DNA of 64,000 bases, from NCBI RefSeq assembly GCF_018991925.1, contig NW_024744357.1, positions 3,728,710-3,792,709 on the forward strand, read 5' to 3'. This document shows positions 32,701 through 42,494 of the stretch, piece by piece. Below the pieces are notes generated by a model. It searched no databases. It was not told the origin of the DNA and saw only the letters and a program-made list of their open reading frames with translations. Origin of the DNA: Homarus americanus (lineage: Eukaryota; Arthropoda; Malacostraca; Decapoda; Nephropidae). The position numbers and the translations under genes are program-made. The first letter of the stretch is position 1, and the number at the start of each line of letters is the position of its first letter.

Positions 32701-35226
32701 GGGGAGGGAAGAGGGGGAAGGAAGAGGAGGAAGAGGGTGTAGGAGGAGGAAGAGGGGAAGGGGAAGAGGTAGGGGAGGAAGAAGGTGTAGGAGGAGGAAG
32801 AGGGTAGGGGAGGAAGAGGTGAAAAAAAGGGGGGAGGAAGAGGGTGTAGGAGGAGGAAGAAGGGTAGGGGGAGGAAGAAGGTAGGGGAGGAAGAGGTGTA
32901 GGGGAGGAAGAAGGTAGGAGGAGGAAGAAGGAGAGGGAAGAGGTGCAGGAGGAGGAAGATGTAAGATGAAGAGGAGGAAGAGGTAGAGGGAAGAAGGGGG
33001 AGAAGAGGGAAGGAGGAAGAAGGTGTAAGAGGGGAGGAAGAAGGTAGGGGAGGAAGAGGTGTAGAGGAGGAAGAAGGTAGGGGAGGAAGAGGTGGGGAGG
33101 AAGAAGGGTAGGAGGAGAAGGAGGTAGGGGGAGGGAAGAAGGTAGGGGAGGAAGAGGGAAGGAAGAGGTAGGGGAGGAAGAAGGGTAGGGGGAGGAAGAG
33201 GTGGGGAGGATGGAAGAAGGTAGGGGGAGGAAGAGGGGGAGAGGGAGAAGAGGGTAGGGGAGGAAGAAGGTAGGGGGAGGAAGAGGGTGTAGGGGAGGAA
33301 GAAGGTGTAGGGGAGGGAAGAGGTGTAGGAGGAGGAAGAGGGGGGAAGAGGGTAGGGGAGGAAGAGGTGAGGAGGAGGAAGAGGTGTAGGGGAAGAAGAG
33401 TGTAGGGGGAGGAAGAAGGTGTAGGGGAGGAAGAGGTGGGGAGGAAGAAGGTGTAGGGGAGGAAGGTGGAGGGGGAGGAAGAGGGTGTAGGAGGAGGAAG
33501 AGGAAAATGTAGGGAGGAAGAGGGTGGGGGAGAAGAAGGGGTAGAAAAGAGGGAGGAGGATGAAGAAGGGGAGGGAAGAGGGGCAGGGGATAAAGAGGAA
33601 GAAGGAGGAAGAGGGTGTAGAGGAAGAGGGGGAAGGAAGAGGGTGAGGGGAGGAAGAGGTGGGGAGGAGGAAGAGGGTAGGGGAAGGAAGAGGGGAGGAA
33701 GAAGGGGTGGGAGAAGAGGTAGGAGGAGGAAGAAGGTAGGGGAGAAGGTGTAGGGGAGGAAGAGGGTGAGGGGAGGAAGAGGTGAGGAAGAGGAAGAGGG
33801 TAGGAAGAGGTAGGGGAGGAAGAAGGTGTAGGGGAGGAATAGGGGAGGAAGAAGGTGTAGGAGGAGGAAGAGGTGTAGGGAAGGAAGAGGGGGAGGGTGT
33901 AGGAGGGAAGAGGGGGAGGAAGAAGGTGTAGGGGAGGGAAGAGGGGAGGAAAGGTAGGGGAGGAAGAGGGTGGGAGGAGGAAGAAGATGGGGAGGGAGGA
34001 GGAAGAGGGGGAGAAGAGGTAGGGGAGGAGGAAGAAGGTAGAGGAAGAGGGTAGGGGAGGAAGAAGGGGGGAGGAAGAGGGTAGGGGGAGGAAGAAGGGG
34101 AGGAAGAGGGTGTAGGAGGAGGAAGAAGGTAGGGGAGGAAGAGGTGGGGAGGAAGAAGGTGGGGGAGGAAGAGGGTGTAGGAGGAGGAAGAGGGTGGGAG
34201 GGAAGAAGGGGAGGGAAGAGGGTGTAGGAGGAGGAAGAGAAGGAAGAGGGTAGGGGAAGGTGTAGGGGGAGGAAGAGGCAGGAGGAGGAAGAGGGGAGGG
34301 GGAGAAGAGGTAGAGGAGGAAGAAGGTGTAGGGGGAGGAAGAGGGGTGGGGAGGAAGAAGGTGGGGAGGAAGAGGGGTAGGGAGGAGGAAGAGGAAGAGG
34401 TAAGAGAGGAAGAGGGGTGTAGGGGAGGAAGAGGGAGGAGGAAGAGGTGGGAGGAAGAGGTAGGAGGAGGAAGAGGAAGGGGAGGAAGAGGAGGAAGAGG
34501 TGTAGGAGAGGAAGAGGAAGAGGTAGGGGAGGAAGAAGGTGCAGGAGGAGGAAGAGGTGCAGGAGGAGGAAGAGTGTGAGGAGCAGGAAGGGGTGGAGGA
34601 GGAGGAAGAGGAGGGAGGAAGAAGGAGGAGGAGGAAGAGGTGTAGGAGGAGGAAGGTAGGAGGAGGGAAGAGGGGTGTAGGAGGAGGAAGAGGTGTGGGG
34701 GGAGGAAGAGGTGTAGGAGGAGGTGAAGGAGGAGGAAGAGTGTGTAGGAGGAGGAAGGGGGGGAGGAGGTAGGAGGAGGAAGAGGGGTGTAGGGAGGAGG
34801 AAGAGGCGGGAGGAAGAGGTGTAGGAGGAGAAGAGGTGTAGGGGAGGAAGAGGTGTAGGAGGAAGAGGTGGGGAGGGAAGAGGTGGGGGAGAAGAGGGAA
34901 GAGGGTAGGAGGAGGAAGAGGGGGGAGGAAGAGGTAGGGGAGGAAGAGGGAAGAGGGTGAGGGAGGAAGAGGTAGGGGAGGAAGAGGTAGGAGGAGGATG
35001 AAGAGGGTGTAGGGGAGGAAGAAGGTGAAGGGGAGGAAGGTGAGGGGAGGAAGAGGTAGGGAGGAGGAAGAGGTGTAGGAGGATGAGGGTAGGAGGAAGA
35101 GGTAGAGGAGGAAGAGGGTAGGGGGGAGGAAGAAGGTGTGGGGGGGGAGGAAGGGTGTAGGGGAGGAAGAGGGTAGGGGAGAAGGGGGTAGGGGGAGAAG
35201 GGGGGTAGGGGGGAGAAGGGGTGTAG
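29740..35226. repeat. 5.5-kb polypurine minisatellite array
   Basis: Irregular tandem units around ggggaggaagaggtgtag, 14-20 bp, with almost no C on the + strand. Hundreds of units vary mainly by one- or two-base changes in G/A runs. Antisense frames of 945 and 1893 codons (Ser/Pro/Leu/Phe/Thr) exist only because the complement has few stop codons; they are not genes. Confidence 0.96.
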
Positions 35227-35500
35227 GTACAACAAGTAGAGAGAATATACTGTACTCAGAAGGGCGTGGTAGAGCTGCCTGCCAACACGGTTTTCATGTG
35301 GGGAATACAGTATGAAGGGAGGGGTACACGATGAAGAAAGACACATGAGACCAGAGAGGAATGTAGCCTGGCGTGGAGACATCTGCGAGGCACTGATACT
35401 TGGGGACAATTTGGGATATTTGGGATATTATGGGGAAATGAGATCAATATTAGGTGTCACGTGTTGTAGAGGTGACAGGACGAGACTTGCGGGTGCCGCC
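35227..35500. other. Unique sequence, no gene recognised
   Basis: The small frame at 35312-35503 has no motif. Confidence 0.45.
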
Positions 35501-35504
35501 TGAT

Positions 35505-35760
35505 GGTGATGATGGTGAGGAGACTGTGGTGTGTGAGGAGGGACGCTGTGGTGGTGGTGGTGTGAGGAGGGACACTGTGGTGGTGGTGGTGGTGTGAGGA
35601 GGGACTGTGTGTGGTGGTGGTGTGAGGGAGGACGCTGTGGTGGTGGTGTGATGAGGGGACGCTGTGGTGGTGGTGGTGTGAGGGGTGGGGGTGATGCTGT
35701 GGTGGTGGTGGTGGTGTGGGGACGCTGTGGTGGTGGGGTGGGTGGTGGTGGGGAAGGGAA
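35505..35760. repeat. GTG-rich minisatellite, unit about 30 bp
   Basis: Copies of gtgtgaggagggacgctgtg then gtggtggtg. Confidence 0.9.
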
Positions 35761-35822
35761 AGGGGAGGATGAAGGGGTTGGGGGAGGGTGGGGTGGGGGA
35801 AGGAGTTGAGGTGTGGGTGTAG

Positions 35823-35825
<3 letters not shown>

Positions 35826-35881
<56 letters not shown>
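35826..35881. repeat. (GT)n microsatellite
   Basis: Clean run. Confidence 0.96.
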
Positions 35882-35884
<3 letters not shown>

Positions 35885-36127
35885 GATATGAATATAAGGA
35901 ATGCAGGAAGACATGTCCTTTTGGGGATGGAGGAGCGACAATGGGGCGTTGTCTTGACACGGCAGGAGGGTCCTTCAATGGAGTGGTCACCTAGGCATGT
36001 GTGGAGGAGGTGGTGGTGGAGGTGTATTGTTGGGGTAGTTTGGAGGAGGAGGTGCAGGTGGCAGGGGTAAGTGATAGCGGATAGGGGGGTGGAAGAGTAA
36101 TGTGGAGGGTGAGGCCAGTGTGGAGGA
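35882..36127. other. G-rich unique sequence
   Basis: No gene recognised. Confidence 0.5.
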
Positions 36128-36682
36128 AGAACATAAGAATGGAGGAAACTGCAGCGGGCCTATTGGTCCATACTCGGCAGTCCCATTTACACCCAACCTC
36201 TATTGCTCATATATCCATCCAACCTATGTTTGAAGCTATCCAGCGTATTCGAGTTAATGTATTTGGTAACTTGTTCCATTCATCCACTCCTCTATTTCTA
36301 AACCAATTTTACCTATTTCGCGCCTAAATCTAAATTTGTCTAATTTAAACCATTGTTCACGAGTTCGCTCCTGGTTGGATAGTATGAGTACCTTTGTAAT
36401 GTCCTTTGTTTAGCCTGACTTCCATTTATACACCTCCGATCATATCGCCCTCCTCTACGTCTGTCGATGGAGTGCAAATTAAGATGCTTTAACCTGTCTC
36501 TGTACTCAAGGTTCCTAATGCCCGGGACTAGTCTTGTCATTCTCCTCTGAATTCTTTCTAGGATTCTATAACCATTCTGAAGTACGGTGACCAGAACTGA
36601 ACTGCATAAACCAAGTGAACTCGCTAGTCTTGTAACTAACACTCCTTTGTATGAACCCAAGTACTTTATTAGCCTTGTTTCG
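36128..36682 (-). mobile_element. CR1-like LINE, 5'-truncated 3' end
   Basis: Inverted second copy of the element at 1-957. On the minus strand it reads NKVLGSYKGVLVTRLA, then RILERIQRRMTRLVPGIRNL, then EYRDRLKHLNLHSIDRRRGG. It continues through EWNKLPN-equivalent sequence to the same terminal cattcttatgttcttat. The copy begins abruptly at about 36682, next to a GAA/AAA-rich stretch, the usual result of incomplete reverse transcription. Frameshifts make it non-functional, but the thumb region is better preserved than in the first copy. Confidence 0.85.
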
Positions 36683-36739
36683 AAAAGAAGGAGGAAGAGA
36701 AAAAAATAAAAAAAGTAAATATATCACATGTTAGTATAG

Positions 36740-36741
<2 letters not shown>

Positions 36742-36813
<72 letters not shown>
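36742..36813. repeat. (TG)n microsatellite, 36 units
   Basis: Clean run. Confidence 0.97.
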
Positions 36814-36815
<2 letters not shown>

Positions 36816-37827
36816 TTTTGGGACACTGATATACGTTGACATTATCCTGATCCATCTACAACTTCAAAACAAGAACAGGTGCCATTGATTTTATTCCCAT
36901 TCTTCCTCTTGTTTCTTCTTCTTTCTTTCTTTTTCTTCTTCTTTATTACTATATTTTTTTCTTATTAAGTACAATTGTGTCTCAGTTAGTCAGTCAGTCA
37001 GTCAAGAAGGGCCCGGTATACACACAACAGACTGATGCAACTCAAATTGTCAGTCATATTGGAGGAAGAGGAGTGGTGGTGGTGTGGTGGTGGTGGTGGT
37101 GGTGATATTGTTGTTGGTTGTGGTAGTGATGATGGTGGTAGTAGTGGTGGTGGTGATGGTAGTGGTTATAGTGATGATGGTGGCACTTGACCAAGATCGG
37201 GGAGTGAGTGACGAAGCCGTAAATTTAGTTGATTTGGTTAGGTTAGGTTATCCAGGGGCTGTGTAGTCACTCACACGCACACACACAAACACCTCTCCCT
37301 CACCTCCCCTCCAGCTGAAATAACAAGGTGTAGGTGTATAAACAGCACACATCATCCTACCCCCAACTGTGGTACATTACACAACATGGCCCTCCCCACA
37401 CACACACACACACCACCCTGCCAAAAGTCATCGGAGGGAACCATCATCTTCTTGACACACTCACACTGTATATACGTCGATTATTTGTTTACTAGTAGCG
37501 TGGAATTCTTTTGTTAAGAAAAACTGGTGTTAAACACAAGACAACACTCATCATGTCCATTAACAGATGACATTACCAAATATAATACAGTGTTTCCTTT
37601 AACCTTTTAAAGATTTTTCGATAAATGATAATGAATAACTAAATTAGTCTCTCAAATAATAATAATAATAATAATAATACGATAGAGAAAGGCTCTAAAG
37701 GAACAAATTGAAGGTTTGTTTATAATCAGTTTTCTATGGTGACTTCACTCTCGAGGGGAGACTTGCATAAAGTCAACAACACATCTTTATGCTAATTAAC
37801 ATAGCAACAAATATTGACTCAAATTAT
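36814..37827. other. Unique sequence with small simple repeats
   Basis: CTT-rich at 36900-36965, (CAGT)n at 36985-37004, GGT-rich at 37070-37185, a short GGTTA run at 37228-37240, CA at 37396-37413, and (ATA)n at 37656-37679. No gene recognised. Confidence 0.55.
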
Positions 37828-37848
37828 ACACACACACACACACACATA

Positions 37849-37935
<87 letters not shown>
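37828..37935. repeat. (AC)n then (AT)n microsatellite, AT part about 80 bp
   Basis: AC to 37846, then a nearly perfect AT run from about 37850. It lies about 50 bp from the 3' truncation of the neighbouring LINE copy. Confidence 0.97.
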
Positions 37936-37938
<3 letters not shown>

Positions 37939-37984
37939 CCAGGTATATGCTGATAACCACAAGGGCTCGAATAGGCACACAGGT

Positions 37985-39083
37985 TTGTCTTAAGACTATC
38001 CTTATACCTTTTCAGTTGCCCGTTTACTATTCGTTAGGTGGCTGTAAAGTAGCTGCTTCGGCAGACTACTGTCGTCCATGCGGGTAACATGGCCAGTCCA
38101 TGGCTGTTCATGGATAATGGTAGCCTCAACGCTCTACTATACAGTTGGTGTCAGCGAGAATACTGGCATTTGTTCTCTTGTCTTCCCAGCGAACTCGGAG
38201 GATGGAACGTAGACTACGTTGGTGAAAGTTTTCAAGTGCCTTGAGGTTCCCCCTGCTTGTGATTCATGTCTCGCTGTCATATAGCAGGGTGGGGAGGACC
38301 ACTGCTCGATATACGTGTAACTTTGTAGATAATTTCAGCTCCCTACAGCTGAAGACACGGGTATGGAGTCTGCCTAAGGCTTGAGATGCACATCTGATCC
38401 GATGTTGAATCTCTTTATCGTTGTCCGCGGTGGTGGACAGGTGGGAGCCGAGATACTGAACGTGGGTAACATTAGAGAAGGTAGTACCGTTAAGCTGGAT
38501 GGCTGAACCAGGGGCAGGCCGAAAGAAAATCTGAGACTTACGTACATTCACCTCAAGGCCGAAGTGTGCATATGCATCTGTGTAGGTGTTCAGGATCTCC
38601 TGTAGGTTGTGTTTAGTGTGAGCGACAAAGGGGAGGTCATCTGCACACTGAAGTTCAGTAATGGAAGCTGCCGACACTTTTGTTACTGCCTGGAGTCGTC
38701 TTATTTTGAGAAGACCCTTTATCTGATACTGGATGTCCACATCCGCCTTCTAAACTGGCACTGGCACGAGTAAGGAAGGCAGCAAAGAAAATAGAAAAGA
38801 GAGTTGGTGCCAGTACACACCCTTTTTACCCCCCGTTTGGATGGGGAAGAACTCAGACTGGGTGCCATTGTGTAGGACACTGCCGTTCATGCCATCGTAG
38901 AATTGCCTCACAATGGCGAATAACTTTGGTGGGCAGCCAAAACGGCTGAGGATCCGCCAGAGGGCTTCCCTGTTGACCGAGTCGAAGGCCTTGGTTAGGT
39001 CGATGAAAGCAATGTACAGGTCACGACGAAGTTCTCTGCACTTTTCCTGTATCTGGCGGGCAGCAAAGATCATGTCAGTGGTG
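37985..39083 (-). mobile_element. Second copy of the 11.75-kb APE-type LINE, truncated at both ends
   Basis: On the minus strand it begins GTTDMIFAARQIQEKCRE, then DLTKAFDSVNREALWRILSR (no stop here, unlike the first copy), then NGTQSEFFPIQTGGKKG. Further on are FGLEVNVRKSQIFF, YLGSHLSTTAD and KLHVYRAVVLPTLLYDSET. The catalytic box is C-A-D-D (38636-38647) instead of Y-A-D-D. It stops within the thumb region near 37985, so the zinc finger is absent. One or more frameshifts separate the two main frames. The 5' edge abuts a CCACA array exactly where GTTDMIF starts. Dead copy. Confidence 0.87.
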
Positions 39084-39175
39084 CCACACCACACCACACT
39101 ACACCACACCACACCACACCACACCACACCACACCACACCACACCACACCACACCACACACCACACCACAACCCA
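39084..39175. repeat. (CCACA)n pentanucleotide array
   Basis: About 17 CACAC/CCACA units directly joined to the LINE 5' truncation point (gtggtgccacaccacacc). Confidence 0.95.
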
Positions 39176-39449
39176 TGATGGTGGGGGACCTACCCATCTT
39201 ACCTGGCACATCTAGCCTACATCAAGATAGATTCTAAAATGAGTCATGTATTTAATTGTTTCCCCCTAACTGGAAGCATAAGAGGGAATTTATATATCTC
39301 ACTGATGTTAGGTGATGTAGTATGACATGCAAGATGACGTCCAAGTAGGTGTGTGACTAAGCTCTGATTAGTATTTTTTTTATTTTGTTATTCTAATTTG
39401 GGATAAATATAGAGAGTACGGTGTGAATACTTGGCAATTAAGACTCTAG
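39176..39449. other. Unique AT-rich sequence
   Basis: No gene recognised. Confidence 0.5.
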
Positions 39450-39450
39450 G

Positions 39451-39451
39451 T

Positions 39452-39508
<57 letters not shown>
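39451..39508. repeat. (GT)n microsatellite
   Basis: Clean run. Confidence 0.97.
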
Positions 39509-39511
<3 letters not shown>

Positions 39512-39920
39512 GAAGAGCCTAGCCAACTTCTAAACACATGTATTTTCAGTTCCTAGCAGCAGCAGCACAGCACATAGGCGGTGTTTCATGTGGGCAGCCC
39601 ACTAGCCAGCCAAGCCAGCCAGCCCACCATCCAACTCTGCGTGCCAACGCTCATTTTATTTAAAGGTCAAACGAGAGAAGTGGAAACGCAAATGTACATT
39701 CTGGGGATCTCAGTTTATAAAAGGAAGTGAGTAAATTTGGGGGAGGAGGGAGAGAGCGCGGGACTTGTTTTTTTTTGGTGAGGTTAATATTTGTAAACAC
39801 TTCTGGACCCGATGACTTCACCAAAATTATTTAGGCGGGGAAAGGGATAATGATTAGTAATAGAGGTAATTAGTGGTTGTTAGCGATTAATACTTAAACA
39901 TCCAGAAGACCAAATGTGAC
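39509..39920. other. Unique sequence, partly GC-rich
   Basis: 39550-39650 has CAGC and CCAGCC repetition (agccagccaagccagccagc). No coding evidence. Confidence 0.45.
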
Positions 39921-39925
39921 ACAGA

Positions 39926-40365
39926 GTGAAACCTCCATATAACGCACTTCTATCTTCATACAATCCGTTAGATGGGAGTGGGTGTCATATTTAACGGACC
40001 CTCGATATAACGGACCTTCATCTCTGTATAGTTCGCTAGATGGGAGTTTCACATATAACGGACCCTCGATATAACGGACCTTCATCTCTATATAGTTCGC
40101 TTGATGGAGGTTTCACATATAACGGACCCTCGATATAACGGACCTTCATCTCTATATAGTTCGCTAGATGGGAGTTTCACATATAACGGACCTTCATCTC
40201 TATATAGTTCGCTAGATGGGAGTTTCACATATAACGGACCCTCGATATAACGGACCTTCATCTCTATATAGTTCGCTAGATGGGGGTTTCACATATAACG
40301 GACCCTCGATATAACGGAATTTTCTCTCTCTCCATAAAGTCCGTTAAAGAGAGGGTTCACTGTAT
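39926..40365. mobile_element. pogo/Tigger-like MITE with about 64-bp tandem expansion
   Basis: The left end gagtgaaacctccatataac and the right end gttaaagagagggttcactg, followed by tatata, are inverted. Inside are about five copies of a 60-64 bp unit: acggaccctcgatataacgg, accttcatctctatatagtt, cgctagatgggagtttcaca. GTGAAACCTCCATATAACGG-type ends resemble pogo/Tigger TIRs, whose target is TA. No transposase. Confidence 0.65.
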
Positions 40366-40454
40366 ATACCAGACACATCAACAGTAGAGGGAAAGCTGAG
40401 GTGCCTTTTATAAACATACGGGAACTGTGTAGGTGAGATTGTAGTGATTACTGG

Positions 40455-40965
40455 AATGTGTATCACCACCCCAGCTTATTTCACCTGAAGAATCACCATC
40501 CCAGCTTATTTCACCTGAAGAATCACCACACCCCAGCTTATTTCACTTGAAGAATCACCACCCCAGCTTATTTCACCTGAAGAATCACCACCCCAGCTTA
40601 TTTCACTTGAAGAATCACCACCCCAGCTTATTTCACCTGTATAATCACCACCCCAGCTTATTTCACCTGAAGAATCACCACCCCAGCTTATTTCACCTGA
40701 ATAATCACCACCCCAGCTTATTTCACCTTAAGAATCATCAACCCAGCTTATTTCACCTGAAAATTAAACAACCCTAACGTTAACCTAAAAGGACCTAACC
40801 AAACCTAGCCTAGCCTTACCTAATCTAACCTAGCCTAACCTAACCAAACCTTACCTAACCTAACCTAACCTAACCTCTCGCCCTAAAAATATCATTATGA
40901 TTGTTAATTAATTTAAAAAAAAAAATGGGGGTGGTGATTCTTCATGTGATCAATGGAAAATGTTC
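40455..40965. mobile_element. Telomere-core foldback element with left arm expanded as a 30-bp satellite
   Basis: Ten or so 30-bp units (ccccagcttatttcacctga then agaatcacca) run from 40465 to 40760. The array enters aattaaacaaccctaacgtt then aacc units (40785-40878). The right terminus gggggtggtgattcttcatg then tgatc (about 40926-40951) is the inverted arm end. The expanded unit is the arm sequence seen once or twice in the other copies. Confidence 0.75.
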
Positions 40966-41870
40966 ATTATTAATTGCTAGTATGATTATAAACAATGTCT
41001 ATGAACAATATAAATAGCAGAATAGGAGATGTTTGTATACTATTTTGTTTCACCAGAATGAATGAAGTGACGCAGTTCGGTTCGCATGAATGGCGCGCAA
41101 AAACTTAAAATTAAAAAAAAAAAAAAATAAATAAAATATTGCTTTTGGTTGGGGCCATGGCGCTATAAGGAAACATATGGCTGCATGACTAACCATATGG
41201 CTGTGTGGGTGGCTGGCTGGCTGACTAAACTGGCTGGCTGGCTGGGAGAGGGAAGAGCAGGCTGGGTGGCGGTGGTGGTGGTAGTGGTTGAGTTGGTTGG
41301 CCAGGCAGAGGCAGTTGGGGTCTAGTGTTGGCGGCGCGCGGTGTTGTGTTGTGTGTGTGTGTGTTGTGGTGTTGCTGCTGGTTAGTCTTACTTATCTATT
41401 GGTGTTGGTGGTATATTATTATTATTATTACATCAGACAACAAGACCTAACTCACATTACAAGAAAATAGTGAGAAAACCATATTTACCAAACTAGAAAA
41501 ACTACAGAAAATAACAGAATACCTTAAGCATGAAATAACGAAAAACACAATAACGGAAAAAGACACAAGTTAATTTGCATAACAGTGATGAAAATACACT
41601 AAAGAAAATATCATAGGCGAGGTTGTGTATAAAAAATTATCATAATTCGTGTATGATGAAGGACATATATGAAGTTTTATCCGGGGGTAGAAATTCAGTC
41701 GCTGGGATGAATGAAGGGATGAAGGAAAGATGGAAGGAAGGAAAGAAATAAATGTTCGCATAAGGCAGACGAGAGGAGACGTGACTGTATCAGGGTGGAA
41801 ATCGTTGGGGTGTAACTAGGACACGATACACTTAATTACCTACTCACCTGTATTGTGTAAAACACCTGAG
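40966..41870. other. Unique sequence with simple patches
   Basis: A CGG/CGC-rich spot at 41325-41342 (gttggcggcgcgcggtgttg) near short GGT and TATTAT runs might be a regulatory or 5' exon region, but no splice donor or frame confirms it. Minus strand frames are under 65 codons. Confidence 0.4.
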
Positions 41871-41879
41871 GGTTAGTGT

Positions 41880-42075
41880 ATCCAATCATCGGATCACCTG
41901 AAGAATCACCACCCTAGTTTATTTCACCTGAAGATTATTTATCCACCCTAACCTAACCTAACCAAACCAAACCAACCATAACCTAACCTAACCAAACCAA
42001 ACCAAACCAACCATAACCTAACCTAACCTAACCTAACCTAACCAAACCAACCATAACCTAACCTAACCTAACCCC
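41880..42075. mobile_element. Telomere-core foldback element, left arm and core
   Basis: tcggatcacctgaagaatca then ccaccctagtttatttcacc and tgaagatta, followed by CCTAACCTAACCAAACC units to 42072. The core is a higher-order repeat in which CCTAACCTAA alternates with CCAAACCAACCATAA. The right arm is absent. Confidence 0.7.
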
Positions 42076-42177
42076 AAGTTTATCTTTCAGGAATGTTGTT
42101 GATGTTATAATGTATAAGAACTTTACTTCATTAATAACTAAGGCCAGTCAATGACCGTGTAGTCTAAATTATTACTA

Positions 42178-42280
42178 TACATACATACATACATACATAC
42201 ATACATACAGACAAAAATAAATACATACAGACGCATACATACATACACACACATACATACATCCACATACATACATACAA
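42178..42280. repeat. (ATAC)n microsatellite, interrupted
   Basis: Repeated CATA units with CACA/GACA interruptions. Confidence 0.92.
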
Positions 42281-42338
42281 TAGTCATCAACACCTAAAAA
42301 TACACAAGACTGGGAGTGGTATAGGCCTTACAGTGCCT

Positions 42339-42339
<1 letters not shown>

Positions 42340-42396
<57 letters not shown>
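42340..42396. repeat. (AG)n microsatellite
   Basis: Clean AG run. Confidence 0.97.
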
Positions 42397-42397
<1 letters not shown>

Positions 42398-42494
42398 CTC
42401 CTTTGGTTTCTGTTATTTTTATGAGTCACTTTTATTTAGTGTCATTCGTGTGTTTATTGTCAACTTTTATTTCCATGATTTGGTGTGAGAGTCC

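Noticed and set aside
29666..35409. Antisense frames of 945 and 1893 codons
   Set aside because: Both are translations of the polypurine array's complement, made of Ser/Pro/Leu/Phe/Thr with no domain order; the length comes from absence of stop codons in the repeat.
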